Assembly (NCBI GenBank): GCA_932521035.1 | Contig: OW051493.1 | Location: 248,001-312,000 of the forward strand | Reading direction: 5' to 3' | DNA from: Oscheius dolichura | Lineage: Eukaryota; Nematoda; Chromadorea; Rhabditida; Rhabditidae | DNA length: 64,000 nt | In this document: positions 34,671 through 47,000 of the stretch, one piece after another | How the letters are laid out: each line of letters begins with the position of its first letter | Position numbering within the stretch: the first letter of the stretch is position 1 | The notes under the pieces: generated by a model | What the model saw: only the letters and a program-made list of their open reading frames with translations | Database searches by the model: none | What the model was told of the DNA's origin: nothing | Translations under genes and position numbers: made by a program

Positions 34671-37600
34671 GCTTCACGGTTCAATTTTCTCCCTATCCAG
34701 AGCGTCTTGTCCTCTTTTTTGTTATCAAGTTCAATTACTGTCTCCTCCAGCCGGTAACCGCGCTCCAGAGCTAAATTGCCGCCCCCAGGAAGGACTGAAG
34801 GCGTTGTGGGAAAACTAGAGATTTGCTATCTGCTCCTGCTAATCTTGGTATATTTCACTTTTTTGCTGTTTGTAACTCATTTTATGGTTATCCTGCTCCA
34901 CTTACAGTAATCTTCAGAGTTTACCCAAAAAACAAGCCGCATATCGAGAACATTGAACCAATACTGAACTTTTACATAATACCAGCGGGCCTTCGGCAGC
35001 CTACGGCTGTCGTCTATCTGTCAAAGCTATCCGTTTCTACCTGTGGTGGCCTTTCCGCTCTTCCCCCGACGACCGCCTGCGGCCGCCCCCGGGATTAAGA
35101 CATTTTTTATTCCTTTACCGTCGGACACCTTCCCATCGGACAGACAAACAAACAAACAGACAGACAAACACCATAGCGCTTTAATAAAGGGGGAGCGGGC
35201 GTATGATACAATTAAAATCCAATCCCATCTAGTAAACCGTAGTCAAATTTTTATCTAATAAATCAAAAGCAATAACTTAAAAATTCAAAGTTTCAGTTCC
35301 TATATTTCTATCCAAATATCCTCTACTAGCAGAGTGCGCTGGAGCGCGTTTTTCACCGGGCGACCCAAAACAACCGTGTTAATCGGGAGGGGAGAGAGGG
35401 CGCCGGTTTGATTATGTCTCCTTCTGCTGTCTTCTTTTGTGGTTGTCCGTGTGTGGGGCCGTTTAATACCGGGGGGAGACAGTGTTATGGCTAGGAAAAG
35501 GAGAGAGACCGTACCTCTGGAAGAGATCCAAGACGACGCTTCTTCACTCCTCGTTTAGCCGTCTCGGGACCTCTCCGTCTCTCGTCCCTTCGCTCGCTCT
35601 TTCCCGGGCGCCAAACCACCCCAAAACACAACACGGCGGCGGGCGGCGAGAGGAGGAGAAGAAAAGGATTGATCGACCGCGTCGCATAACGCGCCGCGTC
35701 CATCCGTTCACCCTCGTTTTCTCGTTCGGGCGGGCGGGCGGGCGCGATCATCTCAGCCCGGCTGCTGGCTGCTGCCGTCTCCCGAAAAAGAAAGAGAGGC
35801 GCAGACGACGGACAGGACACACTCTCCCCTCTCACATACACCACACCGCGACACACATGGCCGCCTCCCTCTTTCTCTCTCTCTCGCGCGTGGTTAAACC
35901 ACCTGCACCCTCGCCGTCGTCGTTTTTTATCTCTATATTTCATACTTTTCCCCTTTTTCTATTCAAATATTCCAATTTTCCAGCCCATTTTACTCTGTTT
36001 CATAGAAACTTTAACTTTCCAAATTTTCATTCCTTATAAGCACGTTTCTATCGGTTCTGTTCGCCTTATTTCCCACTTTTTTCCCCTTTTTCTTGTCAAA
36101 TATTCCAATTTTCCCGCTCATTTTTATAATGTTTCATAGGAGCCTTAAATCTGTTAAATTCTCTCTTTTGTTCAATTTTCAGACATGAGTTTGAATTCAG
36201 CTAAATTCCCGTCTTATCCCCCCTCTTTTACCCCCATTTCCCCGGGGTTTTCTTCAATTTCTGTTGTTTCACCTGGGAAATAACTAACCTTGCAAACTCC
36301 TTCCCTAAAACACGTGCCTACTACTCCTTCCCCCGCTCCCGTTTCTCTCTCTCTTCCGATGACAGATCAAATTAGCTTGACGATTTTGAAAAACGGGAGA
36401 AGAGATTTTTTGAGTCTTCAGGGGGAACTTATTTAGCTCTCGGATCAAAGCACTTTTGTACGACTTTTGATACATTTTAGCCCAATTTTTCAGTGACTAG
36501 GTACCGAAAAGTTGTGATTTTTGTAACTTTTCGTTATTCAAAAGCTGTAGAAAAGGGAAAATATTACCCGATACTGATAAGTTTCCTTCGCCTGTGAAAG
36601 ACAGCCAATTTCCTATTCTCCGGCGTCTCGGCAACTTTTACCGGAAGTGCAATACCAAAATGCATAGTTTCCTAAATTTTCTTACCCAACAACAGGCGCA
36701 CGAGTAGTCAAACTGCTAAAAGAAATAATTAAAACGCCCGCCGAAACATAAGAATGCCCGTATTTTGAACGTGAGAAAGGAGTAATGGAAATTCTTGGTT
36801 TTAGCAAGCGGTTATATAGGTCACCAATTCGATAGTGGTACTGGCAACTGTATCGTTGAAGAGTGAAAAAAGAATTTTATCTATGGTTCTCAATAAGTAA
36901 TAAGACGCCGGTAAAACAGAATTTCTCTGACTTTTTCCCTTTTCCCATTTCGTAAAGCGACTTTTTCCGCTTTTCTCTCATTTCAGTGCTTTTAATTAAA
37001 ATCTCATAAGAAAAAATGTTCCAAGATCCCTTTAAAGTTTTCGAATTGTTAGCTTTCGTTGCATCCTCCAATGAATTTTTTTCATTTCCAATTAGCAAGT
37101 CTACAGAAAAAACGAGGAGCTCTGGAGCATTCCTGAACCTCAAAAAAGAGGCCTTTTACCATCAGTTTTCCATAGAGGACCCGAATTTTGCTCTTTTTCT
37201 GGTAAACGACGGGCTACTTTATTGATATCAGCTATTTTTCTGATTTTTTTATACAAATTTGGTCAAAAATGCGCAAAAAATGAAGGATAAAAGCTTTGGA
37301 ATATTGAAAGGTCGATTGAAATTGTTCCAAGTGGAAATTCATACAAAGTATAAGGTGTAATTAGGTGTAGAAAGCCTAATAAGGTTTCCCTAAAAGCTAA
37401 ATTTTCCTAATAATGACACTTTCCCCGTTGAATTGATCGCTTTTCTCGCCCTATCCATTTTTTTGGTAAATATTTTATTCAAAAATATGAAAATTAGAAG
37501 AAAAACTGATGGAAAAGCACTCAACAACTTACGATTGGCATATTTCTTATGAGAAATCCTAATGAGTTCCGCCTAAAACATAAATTTCCCCAAAAATGAT

Positions 37601-37850
37601 CCCCTATTGATTGACCGATTTCGCCGTTCCTGTCCATCTGCAGATTAGAAGCACTGCTAAAGAATTACGAAAAAAAATCAATTGAGCCCCAGCTTTTCTC
37701 CCTTCTATACCACTTCCTATAATAGTTATTCTCCTCTGGCCCGTATAAATCCGTATAAAAGCAGAATTAACCACTCTCGAAAGCCCATCTTATCCCCCTG
37801 ATTTTCTCTATTTTTGTCTGTTTTTCCCCTGGTAAATAAGCGATTTTCAG
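34671..37850. other. Region upstream of the followed MED13 exons
   Basis: Holds simple repeats (CAAA/CAGA at about 35142-35170; GGGC at 35727-35744), a GC-rich block at 35480-35900 that probably marks a promoter or 5' UTR, and pyrimidine-rich DNA. Long open frames on both strands at 35.5-36.0 kb reflect GC content. A CAATTTTCAG-AC-ATG at about 36173-36186 is a candidate first coding exon of MED13. Blocks near 37360-37450 and 37548-37627 are diverged copies of each other. Confidence 0.45.
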
Positions 37851-38290
37851 AGCCTCACTCGGAGCCTTTCACCCTTGGCACCGAAAACACTTCAAAGTGG
37901 CGTTCGAAAAGGATAAAAAGAAAGAAACCCCAGCCGAATCTGGTTAGTATTTTGATTTCTTTCTTTTTTTCCCTGTTATTTAGAAGAGTCTAAAGGCTGC
38001 CGGGGGGAAGATAAATAGGGCAGAGATTATCACTATTTTGGACGGAAAAGGGGGGAAAGAGAGAGATAAGATAGCGGGAATTCGGTAGAACCGGGAGAGA
38101 AAGACATTACTCGACAGTTTCCGGACAAAATGACCACTATCGCGCGACTAATAATAATCATAAGAGAAAAAGAAAAATATATAAAACAGATTTACCACTT
38201 GAAAATCCGTCTTATCGCCGATTTTCTCTAATTTTGACTGTTTTTTGAGTCGTAAATAAGTGATTTTCAGAGACAGTAGTTGATAAGTAT
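37753..38290. repeat. Duplicated intron end with decoy 3' splice site
   Basis: The 100 bases before the real acceptor (37850; CCCATCTTATCCCCC, GATTTTCTCTA, GTAAATAAGCGATTTTCAG) recur at 38200-38270 (CCGTCTTATCGCC, GATTTTCTCTA, GTAAATAAGTGATTTTCAG), after the exon that follows. The second copy ends in an unused-looking acceptor before AGACAGTAG. Confidence 0.75.
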
Positions 38291-41064
38291 CTGGCCTAGC
38301 ACATTGCCCAAAAAATAGAGCGAAACTGTTGTGGAATTTGGGTCAAAATTACATAAATTGACCAGAGGCTCTGCCCCCCTTACTATACTAGGAAAAGAAA
38401 AGAGAGGTATTCTAATAAAACGAAGCCAATTTTTTTCGAACTACTGTTACCGCGTTAGTACTCTTCAATATAAACGAAACCATAAGGAACTGTTGGAAAA
38501 CATTTGTAAACAAAATAGCTAACGATTTTTGTACTTTAGCTATTCCCGCGTTGTTTCTTACCGAATAACTAGAGCTTTCCGAGTGGAAACGACAAAACAA
38601 CCCCTCACCATAGTCGAAATATAAAGCCGGCGCATGAAACTTCGTCTCATTAGTTGGTCCAATTGGCAGGAGTATTGCCACTGAATATAAGTACGCAATA
38701 AGTAACGGGAATGAAACATTAGAAAATAGAATAGTAGACAGTAAGTGCTCTCCTAAAACCTTTTTATTGTATAACGATTGAAATGCAAAATATAAAACTG
38801 CCCGGTAAATCATTCAAATTTCGAAAATAGCGAAGATAAGGAAATTTGTGAAATTTCACTGTTTCGCGGCGTCCATAAATGAGTTTTCCAACTTTGGGTG
38901 GCAGTTCTTCATCTTACCCTGCAGAGAAAATATAATATTCCTTTTCAGAGGCACATAAATGGATACTGAAGCGAGCCCAGGGAAACGACAAAGAGAGTAA
39001 AGAGCGGGAAAAAGAAAAGGAGGAGGAACGGAAGCGGGGGATTGAGCCCTATATAAATGACCAGCACAACAATCCCTTCGACCACATCCCGGATACCTCG
39101 CCCCGGACTATTCCATCCGCTGGTTTTAATGGAGCTACACTCGAAAACAGTGCTTCTAATGCCTTCGCCTTGGTTTGTTTCTTCTTTATTTCCTCTAAAA
39201 TTGTGATTTTTAGATAGAATTGAGTGGATTAAAATGGCGGTGTTATAAGACGCCTAGCACAGCTCCAAGGGGGGTTCATCTCTCCCAAGACGACGTTTTA
39301 AAGGCCTATTCACGATGTATACGGGTTAGTCATAGAAAATATTAGATTTATGTACTTTTTGACCATTTTAGGAGGGAATAGTCGCCACTTGGAGGCGAAA
39401 ACCCCCGGGAGGCTCGACTTCACAACCGGAACAATTACAACTTCCAAGTTTTACCAATGATATTTGTAAGGTGAGCAGCTATTTTTGATAATTCAGAACA
39501 CAAATATATTTGCTGCAGAATAGCGAATCTAATTTTTAGGATTTTTTTTTCCTTTTTTGAACATTCTTTTGAAAAATTCCTATGTTTCGGATGATTTATA
39601 AGAGAAATTGATCCTTTTCAATATGATTGCTAACAACAAGTAAAATGAGCTAACTTTCAAGTTTTATCAACGGTATTTGTAGGGTGAGCAGTTATTTTTC
39701 ACAATTTGAAAGGGGAAGCTTTGGCTATTGTTTTGCTGCAGAATGGCTTCAAAATCCGTTTTTTAGATGTAAACGTTCAAACAGACGTTTGGAATTGGTC
39801 TAACTTTCATGAACCTCTAATTTTTGCCATTCTTTTTTTTTTTTGAAAATTCCTATATTTCGGGGACTTTATAAGAGAAATTGCTCCCCATTCATTAGGA
39901 TTGCAAGTCACCACCGAGATTTTACCTTGAAATGAAAATTCGTTTTTGATATGAATATTCAAGGGGAAATGAACGGTTATCCGATATGATCGCCTGTTTC
40001 TAGAGATTTCCCCTTATTCCGGTGCTTTCTATCGAAATTTTGTTGAGTTTCGGTTACTGTCGCTTATTTCCACATGAATGTTCGGTTTCTCCGTAGTTAT
40101 TACCATGAAATAAGATGAAACTCCCATTTTCTAGGATAAGATTTCCAAATTCCATTTTTGTTTCAAAATTGCAATAAAAGCGCTGAATATTGGGGTTTCG
40201 TAGTTGTCTGTGCATATGTTTAGTAACCGACCCTTATTCTTTTCCTTTTTCAGGAGCTCTGGATCTTCTGGTACGGTAATGAACACGAGGAGTTGAAAGA
40301 TTTCTGTGAAAAGTTGGAGCAGGTTCAGAATGACGAATTTGAACAGCCCGCTTCCCCGCCAATCACCTACGAGGTGAGTTTTTCCCTGAATTTTCGTTTT
40401 TTCACGTATTTTACGTATTCATAATCGTACTGACTTATAAATAGGCGCTGTTATAGCCATTCCCAGTCATAAAAATTCACAAAATTCGTATTTTTCCAGG
40501 TCCGAACGTTGTATTTCAAAGCGCTCCACGGGGTTTTGGAGAGGACCCTGATGAAACATGGCCACAGTAGGATAGGCAGATGGTTCTGCCGGCCGTTTCG
40601 GTCTCATAATACCGGAAGAACTCTTCACGGATCGTCACAGTCAGTTTTTTTTCCAGTTCATAATTGCGCAGTCGAGCAGCCTAGCTTTTGGTTGAAGATA
40701 GATAAATTCCCCACAAAACATTCAAAAATCCGATAATTTTCAGGTATCTCCGAGCTTTCAATTTCCAATTCTTCGTCCATGGAGGAAATATCGTCTGTAT
40801 AACGCTGACGACAGAAAATAAGCCAATGCTTATTCGGCTAGGGAAACGGTAGGATTTTGGAATTTTTTACTGTTTTGTGAGGGATTGATAAGTAAATTTG
40901 ACAGTTTAGATCATTAAATCGCCATTTTAGTAGGAAAAATGATACAAATTGGTTATTTCAGACATTTGGAGACTAGAAAACGGATAAAAGTCGTAATTGC
41001 TCCGTGGTCCTGGAAAGGGGAAGTTATACCGGCGGCCGAAGCCGGGGATCCTGCTAAAATACAG
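37851..41064 (+). other. MED13 N-terminal domain with Lys/Glu-rich extension
   Basis: Exons 1-2 encode about 100 residues rich in Lys, Glu and Arg ([28 protein letters not shown]) ahead of the segment matching human MED13 ([20 protein letters not shown] against NGATLED...LADLTG). Exons 3-8 carry the conserved Med13_N features: [62 protein letters not shown]. The basic/acidic extension has no counterpart in the human N-terminus as I recall it. Confidence 0.8.
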
Positions 41065-44000
41065 GTAATTAGCCATTTTTTGTATATTTTATGGTTTGAG
41101 GGGTCTATGTTACGCAGAAATGAAACTTTATATTACTTGGCGGCTTTTTGCAGGTTATGAAACGAAATTTTTGTCAATTAGAGATGCTTTACTACACGGA
41201 AACGGGATGAAACAGCGATTAACACTAAATTCAGCGACCAAAACCTAAGAAAATCATTTATTGAGCTTCAAGGAGCTTTCATTTATCGGAAAATTGAGAA
41301 ACTTCTAATTCCCAATCCCTACCGGCATTTGTATTCCATATTTTCAGAATATCCAGAATACGCAATACGACGAGTTCAAGGAATTCTTCCCAATAGAGCC
41401 GGAAGTCGACTCGGAGGACGATTGGGACAGTGACGAGGAGAGCGACGCGGACAAGCCGGAGGAGAGTGACCCTCCCTCGCCGACACAGTCCTGCACCCCG
41501 CCGCCCAGCCCGCTCCCGAAGCCGGCCACCCCTCAAGCTCCCCTCACTCCGGTCACACTGCCCCCCACGACAACCCCGACTCCTACAAAAGGCCGGCCAA
41601 AGTCCAAAGGAGCTGCGGCGGCAGCTACGGCGGCGGCGGCCGCTGCGGCGGCTGTGGCAGCTGTGGCGGAGGAAAAAAAGAAAGAAGAGGATCCGGAGAA
41701 GCCGAAAAAGAAGAAGGAACACCCATTCTTGGAAGACGGGATGCCGAAAATGGTTGTGGTTGAAATTGCCGGGGTGCGGTTCCACTACCCGACTTATCTG
41801 GTCTATCTGACGTTGGAATACGATATGGAATGTGGAAACGACTCGCGGACGAGGGATATCCATCCGATACGAGTTCAGGAAGAATATAGAGGTGTGTTAT
41901 TTTTCTTAAATTTTATGTTTTATCGGGAAAAGTAAAAAAAAAACACTTTCCAATTGATGAAACAGAGGCCAACGTATTATACTTTACCGTGAGATTTTAA
42001 GAAATTTGGGGAAATTGGTTAGGTGGTGATTCGGAATATTTTTTTGGCATCATAGGGGCAATAAAGGAATCTTTTCCATTTCTGAACAATACAGCTCTCC
42101 TCGCAGACAGTTTCCTAAATCTTTTGCCGTTGATAAAACACGGCGCCATCTCAATTGTCCAATTTGTTTTCCTATGTTTTACTGTCCGGTTTTTAGAAAT
42201 TTCACGGGAAATGCAATTGCTACGGTACGTGCGAGGAAAGCTAAACCCGCAAAACAAAATTCCAACAGCGCGCATTTTTTTTGGTTTCGAGAGGGCGATA
42301 AAGGAACCTTTCCCATTTCTGAGTACTGAAAATTCCTCTTGTCAGCGACGGCTTTCACAAATTCTTGCCATTTGATGAAGTTTGATGAGCAAAGACCGAA
42401 TTTATACTTTCTTTACTTGTTTTACTGTAAGCTTTTAAGAAATTTTGAGTCAGGTAGAATTGATAGTCCTTCCGCCCATAATTCAAAATAGAGCAATATT
42501 TTTTGTTTCAAAAGGTCTATAAATCTTTCTCATTTTGGTACAGTAAATGTTCTCAAGAGCTATCTTCCAAATCTTCCTTTTCAGTGGATGAAACCCGAAA
42601 ACGAAATCCCGTCTGTGTCGACGAGTTGACCTCGAATTCGATGATCCAGAGCGTCTTCCAATCGGCCCTCCTCCCGAAGAAGATCCCCGCCGTGCCGGCC
42701 ACCCCCGTCGGCGACTTCGCCGCCCCCTATGTGGCCCAGGCAGACGATGATACCAAGTAAAATCCCTCCTTGTTTCATTTATTTTATAAAATTCTTCCAG
42801 GTGGAATTTCATCGACCCGGGAAGGAATGAAAAGTGCCCGGACGAGCCGCAACATGTGGAAAATTCAAATTATGAAATTGAAAATTATGACAAATATTCG
42901 GAGGAGTGAGTTCATTTTTTAGTTTTTGAATTTTTGAAGGAATACGGTAACTGGGAACAAATGAGTGCTCTTCTCTGTTTTTTTGCTGAAAATTTCTAAA
43001 AAACGGTTTACTAATTGTGATCCGAGCTGTCAATTTAGTAAAGTACGCCGGGCGGAACTAAAATTATTAGAAAAGGGGGAGAAGAAATTAAATTTTTCTT
43101 ACTAAACGACGGTTATGAATCAAATTTCCTAAAAAGGATGCACGATTACAATACATCTCGGAAGAGCTTTTCGTTATAAATTTAGCAAAAAAAAATCAGA
43201 AAAAAAGCAATACCCTACCCTAGTCAAATTAATAATATTCTACCACTCTCTTGAATACAATTAGGTTTGCCCTTTTGAAATCCGGTAAAATAATCTTATC
43301 AAAGCGAAAAAAATGTATGGGAAACCAGGAAATGCAATGTTAGCAATGTTTGACGTAAATATTTTGTGAACATTCCATGTTTTGGTGGGAAATTATTAGC
43401 AAAGCTTTTAAGAAATATGCAATTGGGTGAAGGTAGCAGAGGTTTTTAGCCAACTATCCATTTTCCATTCTTCTGTACTTTCGTTTGGCAGTAAAAAGTA
43501 GGAAATATCGTATTTTTAATGTTTTGTGGAGGATTGAAAAGTAGAAGAACGGGTATAGAATGCTCTTGAAGTAACATTTTCTCACATAATTCATATTTCC
43601 CATTTTCCGGTAACAGTATTCATCGATTTCAAAATTCAATTTCTTCTAACAGTAGAATAAATGTCTAACCAGTAGTCAATTATTAGATCTTCCTAATTTG
43701 ATTGGATATGCCAATAAAAAGTAGTACAATTCGTAGTTTTAAATGTTTTCTGAAGAATTGAAAAGTAGAAGAAAGGTCATAAAATTGATCGGACCTGATT
43801 AGTTCAATTTCCCATTTTTCAGTCGCTGTATCGCGTACCACCTTCGATTTCACAAGGACAGCCGGGAAAAGTTTCGCCGAATGCAAGGAAAAGACCCGGC
43901 TGACTTCCAGTTGGAAAGGTTCTCCACGGATTTCGACGATGAAGACCCCAATCCCAGTCCGCCGCCTCCCGAACTCTTTGAGAAGACAATCCCCTCCTGG

Positions 44001-47000
44001 ATCCTGTGCAATAAGGAAGATAAAGCCGAGATTACGGTAGATTCCGCCGCGTAAGTTTTTCTAATTTTTGTTTTTTTTGTCGCTTCGAAATAGCTCTAAA
44101 TATTGAGGAAATTCTCAAATTTTTATGTTGCCATGTCAAAGGAAAGTCAATGTTCCCCTGCCGCGTCTTCCCCGAAATGTCCCTCTGGCTGTCTAACTGT
44201 CGTACTGTGTCTCTCCCTCTAACCAACCCCGCCTAATCCAACTCTTATTACAGCCCGGATTGCAGCTATAATATTGCTGTCAATTCACCCAGTACAAGCG
44301 AGGAAGAGGCTCAACAAGTCACCGAACTCGTCTGCAGTCCTTTTACTCCAATCAAGGTGGGATTTTTAGCCATATTTTTTCATATTTTTCTTATCTTTAC
44401 GGCGGAAGATTCTAGAATTATCAGCGGCGCTTATTCATTAGGCCGTCGAAATATAGAAAATGAAAAGTTTCGACTATTGGATAAAGCAAAAGATAAAGTT
44501 AGAGCAAACAGTAACTACAGAGACATGCAACTAATCAAGCTTTCAAAAAATTGACCGAACTGCGTCTTTGAATTGTAGTGAAGTGCCGAAATAGAGCCAG
44601 ATCCCCGTTTTTCTTCAGTTCCGATTGGAATTTTCGAATTTCGAGATACTGTAGCTACTTTTTAAAGTAAAATTATGGTTTCAATTTAGAAATTCCGACT
44701 TGATCACGTTTTTTGAATCCAATCTGCTACGTGTCAATTGAAATGTTGAATTTTCAAATAGTTTATGTTTAACAACGGCCATATAAAACAAAGGCATATC
44801 GGATACGATAATACGGCCATAGAAGGAGCAATGATTTTTCCATTACCAGTTTACAGATCACATGGAAGTAGTCAAATTGTATTTTGGTAAGAAATGAGAC
44901 CATGTTTCACAATTTCATTATAAGAAAAACATTCGGAATATGATAATGGGCTATAGAACTACGAATAAAAAAAAATTACAGTTTGCAAAGTAGAATTACG
45001 GTTTCGTTTTCGGTTTATAACAGTCACTTTCGACCTAATTCCATTACCTTGAAGGATTTCCTGAAAAAAAACGCGTACATTGAACTTTTGGGTAGAAAAA
45101 GAGTCCATGTTTCACAATTCAGTTATAAAGAAAACGTCTCAAATACGATAATGGACCAAGGCGCAATCGAGAAAGAGAGAAATTACGGTTTCAAATTTTC
45201 TTTAAAATCAGCAAATCCGTTCTAATTTCCTTTTTTCATACCTACTCTGCTGAATAATTTTGCTAATTGAAGTTTTGGTAAGGAATGAGGCCATGTTTCA
45301 CAATTTAGTTATAAAGAAACGGGCTCGAATATGGCACTGAACCGACGACTACTCGCCTCTTTTAGACATCTTCCCATGTTCCCTCTTTTTCAGTGTATTT
45401 CTCCCTGCAACACTTGTGAATGGCCGAGTACTGTTGGCCAGGAAATGCCGGAGGAGATCTTCTCTCAAATATTCAAGCCGGGCGGTTCTTCCATCCCAAT
45501 TTCGGCCAGCCAGGCGGATCGGGCCAGCGCCTACGAACATTATTACAATCCTTTGATGAGGGACGATCCACAGTTTCAGCCTTACCATAATAAGAGGTCA
45601 GTCTCTTTTTTTTAATTCAATTCTTTTATCTTCTTTTCAGAGTCGGAGAAAAGCGGCGAGCCTCCTACCCGCCCCCGTTGCCAATTCCCCAAAGTCCTGA
45701 CAATCCCGGGAGCCAGGAAACGGTAGGAATTTATTTTATAGTCCATTTCTAGCGGAACCTCTCCGCTGCGGGACCAGGAATCTTTCAAACCTGGTACCAT
45801 AGCGGAGACGTGCCGCCAAATTTGATTCCGTGGAATATCCATTGGAAATGAAGTGTATTTCCCCCTAATTTTTGAATTTTTTGCTCCAGATTCCCGCGGT
45901 TTCCTCCCCAATTCCGGATGAAGCCCCGGAGGGTATAGAAAAACTGAAAATGAAGAGAAGTTCCACCGTTCCTGCGAAGCTAGACGTCAGTGAGGAAGAA
46001 ATCATCCCGAGGAAGAAGGGTCTCAAGAAGAAAACCATCTCAATTGCCGGGGAATCAGAAGCAGAAGAAGCGGAAGTGGATGACTTTGCGACGGATTGGA
46101 ACAATGATCCGGTAAGTACCACGCTTTCATCCATTTATCATGGCTAAAAGGTAAAAATTCATTAAATTATCTTGGTAAAACAGTAAAATTACAATTTTGG
46201 ACTAGCAAAAGAAGGCAATAAATGTTTCGGGATAGATATAACTCTGGTTAATGTTATTTAGAGCAATACTTTCGCAGAATTAGTAAAGAAAACCAATGCT
46301 TTCCCCCTATGTTACAATATTTCCCTCAAAATGACCCTAATTACCGTTTTTATCCAAAATAGGCGAATTGCTTATTGTTTTACCTTCTATATTTACCAAA
46401 TCATCAAGAGAACCTTATGATTTGTGATGATTGCCACATTGAAAAAGTTTATCTTTCAAAATCAGTTGAAAACATGGCATTGTTCCATATTTTGCTCGTT
46501 ATTTTTGCAAAACAGTAAACAATCACTATTTAAAAAAGAGAGAACTCAAAGAAACCTTGTGGTTTGACAGGAGTGGACAAAAAGAGGGCGATAATGGGGA
46601 AAGGGGAGGAATGTACAAAAAGGGAACGATAATTTGAAGAATCAAACCAGGCTGCCTTCCCTTTTTGCCAAATAATTGTCAAAACGGCTCCGGTTTCCAT
46701 CCTTTCCAATAAGAAGAACGCGTTAGAAAGTAGGATTTCGTAAATTTAAGGTTGTTGAAAAGGGAAACGATAGATTTTTTTTTGGTTCCTACCTTTCTAT
46801 AAGAATCTCAGCCTATAATTACTTTTGATTCTTCCGCCAATACCTTTTTACGGCTCATTCATCATCAAAATCAGAGGGTTTTGATACTTTTTCGCTGTTT
46901 TTGATAGAAAGGTCGCCATTTTCTACCCCTCAATGTTCCAAAATTGCCATTAAAACCAATAGAAAATTATCTACAGCTGCTTTTACAGTATCTCCTCTTT

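Noticed and set aside
35482-36039. Long overlapping open frames on both strands in GC-rich DNA
   Set aside because: Both strands are open because of base composition; the products are Arg/Ser low complexity without recognisable domains. More likely promoter or 5' UTR.
41279-41863. 194-codon antisense frame opposite MED13 exon 9
   Set aside because: Shadow of the GC-rich acidic/Ala coding exon on the other strand.
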